Assembly (NCBI RefSeq): GCF_007431345.1
Contig: NZ_CP041730.1
Coordinates: 2,790,001-2,854,000 of the forward strand
Reading direction: 5' to 3'
DNA length: 64,000 nucleotides
Origin: Chitinimonas arctica
GTDB lineage: Bacteria > Pseudomonadota > Gammaproteobacteria > Burkholderiales > Chitinimonadaceae
Shown here: piece by piece, positions 1 to 7,702 of the stretch
Numbering within the stretch: the stretch's first letter is position 1
How the letters are laid out: each line of letters opens with the position of its first letter
Program-made: the position numbers and the translations under genes
Notes under the pieces: generated by a model
What the model was told of the DNA's origin: nothing
What the model saw: only the letters and a program-made list of their open reading frames with translations
Database searches by the model: none

Positions 1-74
1 ACGCCGCCCGGCGAGGCGTCACGGTGGAGCAGGCCGAGCGGGATCTGGCGCCGAACCTGGCCTACAACCCCTGA
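1..74 (+). CDS. C-terminal end of a gene, resembling cobalamin-dependent methionine synthase (partial)
   Basis: Reading from base 3, the window opens in frame and ends at a TGA at 72-74, giving about 23 residues that finish in APNLAYNP. From memory of the family, an ending of the type '(W)LAPNL.Y.P' preceded by 'ARRKG...EAER' is typical of the C-terminus of MetH, the B12-dependent methionine synthase. With so few residues this is only a resemblance. The gene points toward the window and is followed by convergent genes on the minus strand. Confidence 0.45.
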   Translation, partial: AARRGVTVEQAERDLAPNLAYNP

Positions 75-105
75 AAAGCGTGAGGGCGGGCGAGACGGAG
101 CGGAG

Positions 106-662
106 TTACTCCGGTTTCGCCAGGATCTCGACGCGCGAGCCGACCAGGCCGTCCAGCTTCAGGCGCTGGCCATACTTGAGGGTGGCGGTGAATGGGATGT
201 CCCTGCTTTCTTCACCGATGACCGTACCCGTTTCTGGGATGGCCAACGTCCTGCTCATTTCCAGCGAACCCCCGAGGCCGCCTCGGTCTCGGTCTGCTCG
301 CGCCCCATGGACGTATGCAGCACGCCGCTCAGCGTGATGCCATCCGCCAATACCTCGGTGATACGTACTTCCAGTCCTGTCTTTACCGCCGCGTGGCGGC
401 AGCCGAAAGGCTGTTTTTCGCACAGCGTGGCATAGGTCAACGGGTAGCGAATCGACGCCGGTTTGGCCATGGGCTTGGAAACGGTGATGCTGCCCCTTTT
501 TTGCAGCGACTGGCTGCCGCCGCCTTCGTTGCGGATGGGGCTGTAGAATTCGATTTCGGCCACGCTGCGGCTTGGCTTGGCGGAAACGGGCGAAGCAGCG
601 GGAGCTGGCGGGGTGGCGCAGCCGGCCGACAGCAGCAATAAGGGAATGGCGAAGTACTTCAA
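106..662 (-). pseudogene. Putative outer-membrane lipoprotein, frame interrupted by an apparent 1-nt shift
   Basis: The reading frame starts with a TTG at 660-662, preceded by GGGAG at suitable spacing. It encodes a short lipoprotein signal with lipobox LSAGC (Cys about residue 15), then a Pro/Ala-rich linker and a beta-rich region. That frame stops at 255. The next frame over continues without a stop from the same place to 106 and has a sensible protein composition (SLEMSRTLAIPETGTVIGEE through LVGSRVEILAKPE). Adding one G to the run of five G (plus-strand C at 269-273) joins the two frames into one lipoprotein of about 185 residues. I do not recognise the family. The break may be a real mutation, slippage or a sequencing error. 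The gene is convergent with the partial upstream gene. Confidence 0.5.
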
Positions 663-738
663 GCGGAAACTCCCGACAGTGGATAGCGCGGGCAGTGTAA
701 GGACTAACCGCCCGCCGCGTCTATTCCGCCTTGCCGCC

Positions 739-1386
739 TTATAACTTTGGAATCCTGATACGGCTGATCATCAGCGAGCCGGAGAGGGCGAACATCAATA
801 CCAGCGGGTGGAACTGGAATCCGCCGATATAGACCACGCCGAACCAGATCTGCATACCCAAGGCGCCTTGCCAGACGGCGATGGCCAACACCGCTACCAG
901 CAGCAGGGAGGTCGGGATGGGGGTTCCTTCGAAGTATTTGACCTTGTCGCCACCTTCCGCGAGCTTTTCCGCGGTGACGTTATAGCGCGCCAGCCGCGAC
1001 ACGCCGCTGGCGACGAAGAACAGCAGCACGATGCGGTCGAACAATCCTTGCATGCCACAGCCGTAGGCGATCACTGCCGGTGCGACACCGAAGGAGATGA
1101 CGTCCGCCAACGAGTCCAGCTCGCGGCCCATCGCCGAACTCTGTTGCCGCCAGCGGGCGATCCTGCCGTCCAGCACGTCGAACAACAAGGCAAAGGGGAT
1201 CAGGCCGCAGGCGAAATAGAGATGCACGACTTCGGCGGTCTGCAGGTAGGTCATCACGGCGAACAGGGAGCCTACCCCGCAGAATGCATTCGACAGCGTG
1301 AACCAGTCTGCCAGATGGAATTCGCGAATCATCGAAAATGGTTTGGGTTTATTCATGGTGGCATCCGTTGGCGGTCTGCTGCGCAT
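739..1386 (-). CDS. pssA: CDP-diacylglycerol-serine O-phosphatidyltransferase
   Basis: This is an integral membrane enzyme that transfers phosphatidate from CDP-diacylglycerol to serine, the committed step toward phosphatidylserine and phosphatidylethanolamine. The CDP-alcohol phosphatidyltransferase signature is complete: DG at residues 73-74, AR at 77-78, G87, D91 and D95. Several hydrophobic membrane spans follow. The length (215 aa) and the opening SMIREFHLADWFTLSN match the type II, membrane-embedded PssA group rather than the peripheral enzyme of E. coli. A second ATG at 1354-1356 (MNKPKPF) is the more likely start; the first ten residues carry no conserved features. The upstream minus-strand neighbour is more than 130 bases away, so it is probably transcribed alone. 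Confidence 0.9.
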   Translation of the reverse strand: MRSRPPTDATMNKPKPFSMIREFHLADWFTLSNAFCGVGSLFAVMTYLQTAEVVHLYFACGLIPFALLFDVLDGRIARWRQQSSAMGRELDSLADVISFGVAPAVIAYGCGMQGLFDRIVLLFFVASGVSRLARYNVTAEKLAEGGDKVKYFEGTPIPTSLLLVAVLAIAVWQGALGMQIWFGVVYIGGFQFHPLVLMFALSGSLMISRIRIPKL

Positions 1387-1479
1387 GGTAATGGAAAGCG
1401 CGCGAGGTGTGCCAGGCGGGGAGCAAGGCTTTACACGGGTTGGGTAGCTACTGCGGAATCATGAGCGCAGAAAAGCTTC

Positions 1480-1501
1480 GCCGCCGTCATGATGGCGGCG
1501 A
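1480..1501 (-). terminator. Stem-loop downstream of the small gene at 1521-1811
   Basis: CGCCGCC and GGCGGCG pair around a short loop. Read on the minus strand the hairpin is followed by a short T-containing stretch (AAGCTTTTC). It lies about 20 bases past the stop of the upstream small gene, as expected for an intrinsic terminator. Confidence 0.5.
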
Positions 1502-1520
1502 ACAAGTGGGGCGCCGCTTG

Positions 1521-1811
1521 CTAACCTTGCTTGAGCTTGGCCAGGATGGTGGCGGGGTCTTCGCTTTGGGCCAGGACCAGGCGAATACGATTGAATGCCG
1601 TGGCGGCCTGGTCAGGATATTTGCCGAAAGAGATCAGGCTGCTATGCGGCCAACCGGCGGCGGCCAGGACATTCCGGCGGAACTGGGCACTCTCTCCCTC
1701 GCCGCTCACCAGCTGCAGCAAGGCGCGCTCAATCAGTACGTGGGGAAAGGGATCGCGGGAGAGGGTGCTGAAATGCTGGGCTTGGACTTCGGCGAATTCC
1801 ATGGCGGGCAC
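1521..1811 (-). CDS. Hypothetical protein, 96 aa
   Basis: This is a short, soluble-looking protein, rich in Leu and Ala, with no membrane segment, cysteine pair or nucleotide-binding motif that I can recognise. It contains an acidic or neutral helical C-terminus (EDPATILAKLKQG). Support for its being real is moderate: the composition and codon use look like the neighbouring genes, and a hairpin terminator follows the stop. No function is proposed. It lies between pssA and a terminator/repeat cluster and has no obvious operon partner. Confidence 0.45.
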   Translation of the reverse strand: MPAMEFAEVQAQHFSTLSRDPFPHVLIERALLQLVSGEGESAQFRRNVLAAAGWPHSSLISFGKYPDQAATAFNRIRLVLAQSEDPATILAKLKQG

Positions 1812-1880
1812 TCTAACTTGGGTGAGTCACTTACCCATGTAAGCCCACGGACGGCAGTTTCGCCAACTCTGATTGGAATG

Positions 1881-1941
1881 GACGGAGAAAAGCCGATGGC
1901 GGAAATCCGGCATCGGCTTCTTTTCTTGCCGGCTTGCGCCG
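1881..1941. repeat. Copy 1 of a 61-bp direct repeat carrying a terminator-like hairpin
   Basis: Bases 1881-1941 match 2114-2174 with a single difference (C versus T, inside the hairpin region). The unit contains AAGCCGAT and ATCGGCTT as inverted arms followed by a T-rich tract (CTTTTCTT) in plus orientation and TTTTCTCC in minus orientation, so it could terminate transcription both ways. No gene ends directly at this copy. Confidence 0.75.
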
Positions 1942-1958
1942 ACGGTTAGGTAGTGCGC

Positions 1959-2073
1959 AAACGAGCGTCAGCGAGGCTCCCTCGCGGCGGCGAGGGCGGG
2001 GGGAGTAGGACTAAATCAAGCGAGGGACGGTTCATATGCCAATGACCGTGAACGCCCGGCTTCGCCGGGTGGT
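1959..2073 (+). repeat. Dispersed mosaic palindromic repeat, copy C (lacks the central hairpin)
   Basis: This copy contains the modules AAACGAGCGTCAGCGAGGC, CCTCGCGGC, GCGAGGGCGGGGGGAGT, an A/T-richer piece with GCGAGGGACGGTT, and CCGTGAACGCCCGGCTTCG ending in a CCCGG/CCGGG hairpin. The same modules in the same order occur at 61902-62068 (reverse orientation), and most of them at 4370-4534. Unlike those copies it lacks the CGTGGTTGT...ACAACCACG hairpin module. It lies between the two 61-bp terminator repeats, in intergenic DNA. Confidence 0.8.
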
Positions 2074-2113
2074 GAGCTGCGGGTTGATTGCGCGCAATAT
2101 TTCAGTGTGTCCA

Positions 2114-2174
2114 GACGGAGAAAAGCCGATGGCGGAAATCCGGTATCGGCTTCTTTTCTTGCCGGCTTGCGCCG
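2114..2174. repeat. Copy 2 of the 61-bp direct repeat; terminator for the gene ending at 2179
   Basis: This is the second copy of the 61-bp unit at 1881-1941, with one mismatch. It starts only a few bases past the stop of the minus-strand gene at 2179-2373, and its inverted arms AAGCCGAT/ATCGGCTT followed on the minus strand by TTTTCTCC fit an intrinsic terminator. It is therefore probably the functional original of the pair, and 1881-1941 the duplicate. Confidence 0.75.
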
Positions 2175-2178
2175 GCGA

Positions 2179-2373
2179 TTAATGGGTCGTGGCCCGCGTA
2201 CCTGGCAGGTAGGCATTGCCGTTATAACGGGCACTACCCTGGCCGAGGCGCGACTGGAACCAGACCTGGAACTGGCGACCTACTTGTTCGACCGCGAGAA
2301 CCTCGAAGCGAATGGCTTCGCCGTGATTTTCCTGGACGAACTGATCGCCGACTTTGAGCTCTTGAACTTTCAT
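2179..2373 (-). CDS. Hypothetical protein, 64 aa, small beta-rich
   Basis: The start is well supported: AGGAAG lies seven bases before the ATG on the minus strand, and a terminator hairpin follows the stop. The sequence begins MKVQELKVGDQFVQENHGEA and continues with alternating hydrophobic and polar residues (RFEVLAVEQVGRQFQVWFQS), suggesting a small all-beta fold. No catalytic motif or signal peptide is visible and I do not recognise the family. The four-base overlap with the reading frame upstream (2370-2633) suggests co-translation if that upstream frame is real. Confidence 0.5.
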   Translation of the reverse strand: MKVQELKVGDQFVQENHGEAIRFEVLAVEQVGRQFQVWFQSRLGQGSARYNGNAYLPGTRATTH

Positions 2374-2633
2374 TTGTGCTTCCTATTTTTTGTTTTTAGT
2401 AGCGGACCGGTGCGTTGCCGGGCTGCTGCAGCTGATTGGGCCAGTGAGGCCGGACGCCGATAGAGGGCGGGCCGGAGATTTGGTTCACTGGCGCGACAAG
2501 GCTGCGCGACGGCTGTATCGACCGGGGCAAGCCATGCTCGCCGAAGAAGGTGGATACCAACGCACAACAACAGGGCCAAGGGATAGCGTAACCAATACGC
2601 CGCCACATGGCCAAGTATTTGCGCCGCCGGCAT
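2370..2633 (-). pseudogene. Possible small membrane protein, frame possibly disrupted
   Basis: The N-terminal part (LLLCVGIHLL after a short amphipathic start) looks like one membrane segment. After about residue 30 the frame turns Arg/Ala-rich and unnatural. A neighbouring frame, ending at 2396, gives a more protein-like tail (PVNQISGPPSIGVRPHWPNQ and onward). A one-base change near 2545-2555, in CACCTTCTTCGG on the minus strand, would join the hydrophobic start to that tail. The support is composition only, so this could equally be noncoding sequence. Confidence 0.25.
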
Positions 2634-2639
2634 GACGAC

Positions 2640-3290
2640 CGTGGTCTGTCATGCGGTAAATAAAACCAGAACGAGGGTCAAATTGTGCCGCCTGTTTGTT
2701 ACAGGCACGCTTCGTTTTGGTACGAAGCCAGCATTGCAGAAAAGCGAAGCGGGCACGTATGGGTGCCATTCGACAACAAGCTTCGGGCATCAGGATAGGC
2801 GGTTCCGCATAATGCGAAACGGCTGCCTAAGGGACGGTGCTTGAGAACTGCAAGGGAGGCAAATCAGGTAGGGAGAACCCAACCGAAGCCGCAATGTATC
2901 ACAACCATTCCCTGTTTGACTAGCGTAAGTATTTGTTTCTTATTACCACATTGTCGGGAGCTGGCCAGGAGGAGGCTGCTTGGTCAAGGCCGGCTTCCCT
3001 TGGCAAGGCGGGAAAGCTGCCTCCTCAGGAGGGCAAACAGGCGGGCCGTGTCGGCGGGGACGGGAGTCGATCCGGCGTGGATGCACAGCGAAGATGGCAC
3101 GCTGCGTGCAGGTGTTCCCCGGCAGGACGATTCGGCGGGGCAAGATGGGGCCCGGACGCACATCCGGCTCGGTCAACCATGGCCGATGCAAGTGTTCGAT
3201 TGTTACCACAATGGGGTGGGTCGAAGCCTGGGAAAATGGTGCGCAATCCCTCGGAAAGCCTGATGTAGCAAAGCTACATCGGGGTGGGGC
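2640..3290. other. About 650 bases without a convincing gene
   Basis: Open frames here are short, overlap on both strands and have unnatural composition. Two near-identical strings, TTACCACATTG (about 2942-2952) and TTACCACAATG (about 3202-3213), occur about 260 bases apart, the second embedded in the inverted repeat ATTGT-TACC-ACAAT. They could be regulator sites for the LacI-type protein next door, but nothing proves this. Confidence 0.4.
3262..3280 (-). terminator. Stem-loop after the LacI-family gene
   Basis: GATGTAGC and GCTACATC form a perfect eight-base stem with a three-base loop, about 15 bases beyond the stop of the minus-strand regulator gene. The T-tract on the minus strand is weak, so it could instead be a protected 3' end or an operator. 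Confidence 0.5.
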
Positions 3291-3294
3291 GGCC

Positions 3295-4311
3295 TTAAGG
3301 ACGGCAGGGGCCGTCCGACTCGCCCGGCAGGATTTCCGGCTGGCAAAGCATTTGCAGATCGGCCAGCAAATCGTCGCCGGCAATGACCTTTTGAATAAGC
3401 TGGGCCATGCGCAAACCACTTTCCTGCTGGGTGGGCTGCACCACCGAGGTCATCTTGAGGGTAAGCAAGGTGTCGGGCGGAATGCCGTCATAGACGATTA
3501 CCGATAGATCGCGACCGATGGCGATGCCACGGTCCAACATGGCGCGAACCGCGCCGACACCGGCCAGATTGTTGTCGATGATGACGGCGCTGGGGAGCGC
3601 GGGCTGGTCCAGCAGCCTGGACATGGCGGTATAACCGCTGCGGCGGGCCAGGCCGGCCGGTAGCAGCCATTGCGCTTCGGGCGCCAGGCCGGCCATACGC
3701 ATACCCTGTAGAAAGCCGGCATGCCGTTGAAAGGCAAAATTGTAGTCCAGCGAGGCATGGATATAGGCGATGCGGCGGTGGCCGAGCGCCACCAGCCGCT
3801 CCACCGCCAAGACGCTGCCAGCCTCGTTGTCGAAGTCGAACCACGGATAATCGTTGCACTGGGCGCTGCGGCCATAGGCCAGGAAAGGCACGCCGGTCTG
3901 GCGCAGGTAGTCGATGCGCTCGTCGTGGCGCAGGGTGCGCGCCACGATGAAGCCATCCACCCGGCGGCCGTGTACCAGCCGATCATAGGTATCCAGTTCG
4001 CCCTTGTGCGTGGCCGAGGCCAGCAACAAATCGATCTTGGCCGGCGCCAGTCCTTCGGTAATACCCGACACCACCTCCAGGAAGCGCGGATCGGCGACAT
4101 CGCCGGCCTCCAGAGGGTAGACGATACCGATGGCGTTGGCCTTGCCCCGCGCCAGGCTGCGGGCGACCGGGTTGGGTTGATAGCCGAGGGTTTGGGCCGC
4201 CTCGATGACCCGTTGCCGGGTTTTGAGGCTGACATCGGAATAGCCGTTGAGCGCGCGGCTGACCGTGGTCATCGAAAGATTCAGATGGAGGGAGAGCGCT
4301 TTCAGATCCAT
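3295..4311 (-). CDS. LacI-family transcriptional regulator
   Basis: The first 55 residues form the LacI helix-turn-helix and hinge (TTVSRALNGYSDVSLKTRQR, then GYQPNPVARSLARGK). The remainder is a periplasmic-binding-protein-like sugar sensor domain with the usual FDFDNEAGSVLAVERL and LGHRRIAYI segments. An upstream TTG at 4339-4341 keeps the frame open, but the ATG at 4309-4311 (MDLKALSLHLNLS) begins exactly where LacI proteins begin, so I use that. No sugar transporter or hydrolase lies nearby, so the inducer and targets cannot be inferred. The sensor resembles regulators of glucoside or other sugar uptake only in a general way. A dispersed repeat lies just upstream. Confidence 0.9.
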   Translation of the reverse strand: MDLKALSLHLNLSMTTVSRALNGYSDVSLKTRQRVIEAAQTLGYQPNPVARSLARGKANAIGIVYPLEAGDVADPRFLEVVSGITEGLAPAKIDLLLASATHKGELDTYDRLVHGRRVDGFIVARTLRHDERIDYLRQTGVPFLAYGRSAQCNDYPWFDFDNEAGSVLAVERLVALGHRRIAYIHASLDYNFAFQRHAGFLQGMRMAGLAPEAQWLLPAGLARRSGYTAMSRLLDQPALPSAVIIDNNLAGVGAVRAMLDRGIAIGRDLSVIVYDGIPPDTLLTLKMTSVVQPTQQESGLRMAQLIQKVIAGDDLLADLQMLCQPEILPGESDGPCRP

Positions 4312-4369
4312 GGTAGGGCTCGCATAGGTTGCAACCCTCAATTTACTAGGGAATCTTCGGACAAGTCAC

Positions 4370-4534
4370 TAACGAGCGTAGGGTGCGTGGTTGTTGCCCC
4401 TTTAGGGGCTTACAACCACGGCCTACTCCTTGCGGGTACGAGGGCGGGGCCGCCCGGGTAAGGGGGAGTCGGATTAAATCGAGCGAGGGGCGGTTGAAAT
4501 GCTGCTGGCCGTGAACTCCCGGGTTCCCCGGGTG
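4370..4534 (+). repeat. Dispersed mosaic palindromic repeat, copy A
   Basis: Modules in order: AACGAGCG, GGGTG, the hairpin CGTGGTTGT-T-GCCCCT-TT-AGGGGC-TT-ACAACCACG (4386-4420), GGCCTACTCCTTGCGGGT, GAGGGCGGGG, an extra GC-rich piece, GGGGGAGTCGGATTAAATCGAGCGAGGGGCGGTTGA, and CCGTGAACTCCCGGGTTCCCCGGGTG with a terminal hairpin. It matches the reverse complement of 61902-62068 over most of its length and shares the outer modules with 1959-2073. Compared with the other copies it lacks the piece containing GTTAGCGAGGC. Confidence 0.85.
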
Positions 4535-4885
4535 CTGAACCGATCGCTCCGCATGTCGCAATGGAAATAGTTGACCAACAAAAAAAGCGACGCGGAGTCT
4601 GCTGGTTTTAATCAGCCGACCTGCCGCGCCGGAGAGGAGTGATCATTGCAATGGCATCGCGCGCCATTGGGAAAACGGGGTTGCCGACTTGCGCAAGCTC
4701 GCTTGGAGCGCACAAGTCGCGTTTTGTTCTTGTCCGCTCCGGAAATTTTTTTGCCGTGAGCGGAATGGGTGTAGGGCCGGCGTTCGACTTTGCAGTGGAC
4801 GGCACGGCCATAAACCAACCAGTTCTGATAGTAATCCAAAGCGGTTTGGTAGGTAAACTACAAATTATTCGAGCTGGCGGTTTCT
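4535..4885. other. Intergenic stretch, no secure gene
   Basis: The only candidate is a 75-codon minus-strand frame at 4612-4839 (starting MDYYQNWLVYGRAVHC). Its first half reads like protein but its second half is Arg/Cys/Ser-rich and there is no clear ribosome binding site. I regard it as unproven. A short inverted-repeat area near 4595-4630 may be the terminator of the hydrolase operon. Confidence 0.35.
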
Positions 4886-5659
4886 TTATTGCCCTGGCTC
4901 GGCGCACCAGGCCGCTACCTGCTCCGCCAGCCACTGAGGCGCGTCCAGCGCCACATCGTGCCCCGCCGTCGGATGCCGGCGCAGCGGCCAATGGGCGGCT
5001 GCGGCCAGCGCCGTGGTGCAGGCGCAATCCACCAGGCGATCCTGCCGGCTGCACAGCAGTAAGGTCGGTTGGCGGGGCCAGTTTTCAGGGGGGCGATAGC
5101 GAGCGGCGGCCGTCAACTGGCGTAGCAGATTGGCGCCGGAGACAGGGCACTCGGACTGCCAGCGTTGCCAGTCGGCCAGCACGGCGGCGCGGCGTTCGGC
5201 GTGATTGCCGCACAGGCGCAGGATGGATTGCTCGCGCTGGGCGGGGCGCTGGCTCAGCAGGCCAAGCAAGGCAGGGTAATTTTGCCAGCGCAGCCGGCGC
5301 CAGAATGGGGCGATGCCGGCCAGGCTGGTATTGATCAGGACCAGGCGGGACACTTCGGCGGGGTGGCGCGCGGCCCAATCGAGCGCCACCATGCCGCCCA
5401 GCGAGAGCGCCAGGAGATTGACCGGACCTTGGGCCAGAATGGGATGCAATGCTTGGCGAACCCCATCGCATTGCCCTTGGATGGTGGTGGCACTGACCGA
5501 CCGCCAATGGCGCCCGTTCCCCGCCAGGTCGGGACAATGGACGGGCGCGTTGCCCAACGCCTCCGCCAGGTAGGCGGGAAAGTCCCCCCAGTGCCGCGCT
5601 TCGCGGCCCAGCCCGCGCAGCAATACCCACGGAGTCGGATTGGGGACTTCAGGTGCCAT
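4886..5659 (-). CDS. Alpha/beta-hydrolase, BioH-like
   Basis: This is a 257-residue single-domain alpha/beta-hydrolase. The nucleophile elbow reads ALSLGGMVALDWA (Ser in the S-x-G-G context). The probable acid is the Asp in SRQDRLVD and the general base is the His in AGHDVALDAPQWL, so the triad is complete. Overall order and length match BioH, the pimeloyl-ACP methyl ester carboxylesterase of biotin synthesis, but no biotin gene is nearby, so the exact substrate is uncertain. The start overlaps the end of the upstream carboxypeptidase-like gene by 11 bases, implying translational coupling and one operon. Confidence 0.8.
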   Translation of the reverse strand: MAPEVPNPTPWVLLRGLGREARHWGDFPAYLAEALGNAPVHCPDLAGNGRHWRSVSATTIQGQCDGVRQALHPILAQGPVNLLALSLGGMVALDWAARHPAEVSRLVLINTSLAGIAPFWRRLRWQNYPALLGLLSQRPAQREQSILRLCGNHAERRAAVLADWQRWQSECPVSGANLLRQLTAAARYRPPENWPRQPTLLLCSRQDRLVDCACTTALAAAAHWPLRRHPTAGHDVALDAPQWLAEQVAAWCAEPGQ

Positions 5660-6671
5660 TGCGGTACCACAGGTTCATGGCTTCCATCCGGTGGCGCGGC
5701 CCGCGTTGGCTGCCGGCCAGCCAGCGGTCGCCGCTCCCCGCCAGGCGGGTCAGAAAGTCCATGAAGGCCAGGTGGGTGCGCATGGCACGCTGCTGGCGGT
5801 GTGGCGCCAGCGGATTGAAGGCGCCCAGGCGCGACAGCAGCTGGCGAGGGTTCTTGCGCACCCAGTTCCACGATCCCATTTCCAGCGTCAGCGGCAGGAA
5901 CAGCCCCTTGGCTTGCCGGCGCGACTGAAGATACAGATAGTCCCACAGGTCGCCATGGGTCAGATATTGATGGCTCTGTGGCTCGAATACGTAGCGGTGG
6001 TGGGGATAGGCTTGATCGAACAGGCACTTGAGCGTGTAGATCTCACCCACTACCTCGATGGGCCGCTGGCTGCCGGCGAGGGGGAACCAGATGCGGTCGC
6101 GCATTCCGAATCCCGAATGGCAATCCAGCGCCAAGGCCAGCGGGCGGCTGAGCATTTCTTCCGTCACCACCTGGCACAAGGCTGCGCTTTCGGCTTGCAT
6201 GGGCTGGTCCACCGGCCCGCGATACCAGGGCAGAGCGGCGCTCAGGCGATGGCCGCCCAGTAGCCAAGCCACCGGATCGGTGGCGTCCAGCGGCGCATTT
6301 CGCATCAGATCGATGCCCGCAGGATTGGCCCGCCTATGCAGCAGCATGCCGCCTGGGTTGACCAGGGGCATGAAGAGCAAGCGCATATGATCCAGCTGGT
6401 ATTCCAGCGTGCTATCCCAGCGTAGGCGCATCAGCAGATTGTGCATAAAGGCCAGCAATACCTGGGTGCCGATGCGCTCCAGGCCATGCACCCCGCCGAA
6501 AAAGCCGACAATGGGCGCGTCCGCATCCTGGCTGCCCAGGCTGAGTGCCAGCACCGGTAGCATGGTCTTGCCGACTCGGACTTCCGTCACCGTGCGGGCT
6601 TGCAGCCGGCCTTCGCCCAGCTTGACCAGACGTTCAAGCGCGATCAGTTCGGCGAGAGGCGGGCGAGGCAT
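5649..6671 (-). CDS. M14-family zinc carboxypeptidase-like protein
   Basis: The start at 6669-6671 (MPRPPLAELIALERL) is preferred over an upstream in-frame start that would add 55 unnatural residues and run into the divergent regulator's promoter. Zinc carboxypeptidase landmarks are present: H-x-x-E in GGVHGLERIG, NPAGIDLMRN, the third zinc ligand in ALDCHSGFG, and a catalytic Glu in LTLEMGSWNW. The M14 family cleaves C-terminal residues or amide bonds of peptides or cell-wall fragments. No signal peptide is evident, so the enzyme is probably cytoplasmic. It is cotranscribed with the downstream alpha/beta-hydrolase (11-base overlap); together they suggest a peptide or amide salvage function, which is inference. 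Confidence 0.8.
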   Translation of the reverse strand: MPRPPLAELIALERLVKLGEGRLQARTVTEVRVGKTMLPVLALSLGSQDADAPIVGFFGGVHGLERIGTQVLLAFMHNLLMRLRWDSTLEYQLDHMRLLFMPLVNPGGMLLHRRANPAGIDLMRNAPLDATDPVAWLLGGHRLSAALPWYRGPVDQPMQAESAALCQVVTEEMLSRPLALALDCHSGFGMRDRIWFPLAGSQRPIEVVGEIYTLKCLFDQAYPHHRYVFEPQSHQYLTHGDLWDYLYLQSRRQAKGLFLPLTLEMGSWNWVRKNPRQLLSRLGAFNPLAPHRQQRAMRTHLAFMDFLTRLAGSGDRWLAGSQRGPRHRMEAMNLWYRNGT

Positions 6672-6822
6672 GGCGACGGAGTGTGAGATGAGTGTGCAGG
6701 CAGCATAGTCAGCGCAGGGGGGCGCCGGCGTGACCGTTTCATGACAAGGAGCGGCGGCTGCCGCGATATGCGCAAAAAATGTCAAATGCCAGTCAATAGA
6801 CTGCAGGCCATGGAGGATGGAA

Positions 6823-7662
6823 ATGAAGCACAGCACCTTGAATCGGTACGCGGAACAGATCGGTAAGGTGCTCGATTACCTCGGTCGGCACCGGGATATG
6901 GAACCCGATCTCTACCAGCTGGCGGATATCGCCAATCTTTCGCCCTATCATTTCCACCGCGTCTACCGCGGCTTGATGGGCGAGACGGTGGCCGAGACCT
7001 TGCGTACCTTTCGACTGCATTTGGCGGCCGACAATCTGCGCCGAACCGGTAAAACCCTGCCGCAAGTCGCCACGCAGGCCGGCTACGGCTCGGTGCCGGC
7101 TTTCAGCCGGGCCTTCCAGCTGCGCTACGGGCTGCCGCCCGGCCAGTATCGTCTCCATCGCTCCGCCCCTCCACTCACCCAGCAGGAGATTGCGATGTAC
7201 CCCATCACCCTTGAAAACATTGCCGCCATTCCTACCGTGGCGCTTGCTCACCGCGGGCCTTACCTGGAAATCGGCCTGGCCTTCGACAAACTGATGCTGC
7301 AGGCGCAAGCCCAGGGCTGGTTCTCGCCGGAAGCGCGTTTTATCGGGATCTACCATGACGATCCCGAGCAGGTGGCCGCGCCGGAGTTGCGCTCGCAAGC
7401 CGCGCTGTCGGTCGGGACCGAGCAGAACGTCAAGGCGCCCTTCGAGAAAATCACCATCCCCGCCGGTCCTTGCGCGGTGCTGGATTACACCGGCCCCTAC
7501 GCCGAGATGCATACCGCCTACCAGTGGCTGTTTGCCGTCTGGCTACCGCAAAGTGGCCGGCAGCCGGCTGATTTCCCGGTGTTCGAAGAGTATCTGAACG
7601 ATCCCAAGACTACGCCGCCGACCGAGTTGAAGACCCTGATCTACCTACCCTTGGCGGCATAG
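6823..7662 (+). CDS. AraC-family regulator with GyrI-like effector domain
   Basis: Residues 1 to about 105 are a double helix-turn-helix of AraC type (YQLADIANLSPYHFHRVYRG, then QVATQAGYGSVPAFSRAFQL). Residues from about 125 onward form a GyrI-like small-molecule binding domain (YPITLENIAAIPTVALAHRG through LIYLPLAA). This is the Rob/SoxS-relative arrangement that senses drugs or organic cations. GGAGG at 6812-6816 is optimally spaced for the ATG at 6823 and poorly spaced for the ATG at 6817, which decides the start. The gene diverges from the carboxypeptidase/hydrolase pair and may control it. A terminator follows. Confidence 0.9.
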   Translation: MKHSTLNRYAEQIGKVLDYLGRHRDMEPDLYQLADIANLSPYHFHRVYRGLMGETVAETLRTFRLHLAADNLRRTGKTLPQVATQAGYGSVPAFSRAFQLRYGLPPGQYRLHRSAPPLTQQEIAMYPITLENIAAIPTVALAHRGPYLEIGLAFDKLMLQAQAQGWFSPEARFIGIYHDDPEQVAAPELRSQAALSVGTEQNVKAPFEKITIPAGPCAVLDYTGPYAEMHTAYQWLFAVWLPQSGRQPADFPVFEEYLNDPKTTPPTELKTLIYLPLAA

Positions 7663-7675
7663 GGGTAGGTTGGGG

Positions 7676-7701
7676 GCGGGCCGGAGCTGCTTCCGGCCCG
7701 C
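7676..7701 (+). terminator. Intrinsic terminator after the AraC-GyrI gene
   Basis: GCGGGCCGGA and TCCGGCCCGC form a strong stem around a six-base loop, 14 bases after the stop codon, followed by TTCGTATAAT. The T-run is short. Confidence 0.7.
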
Positions 7702-7702
7702 T

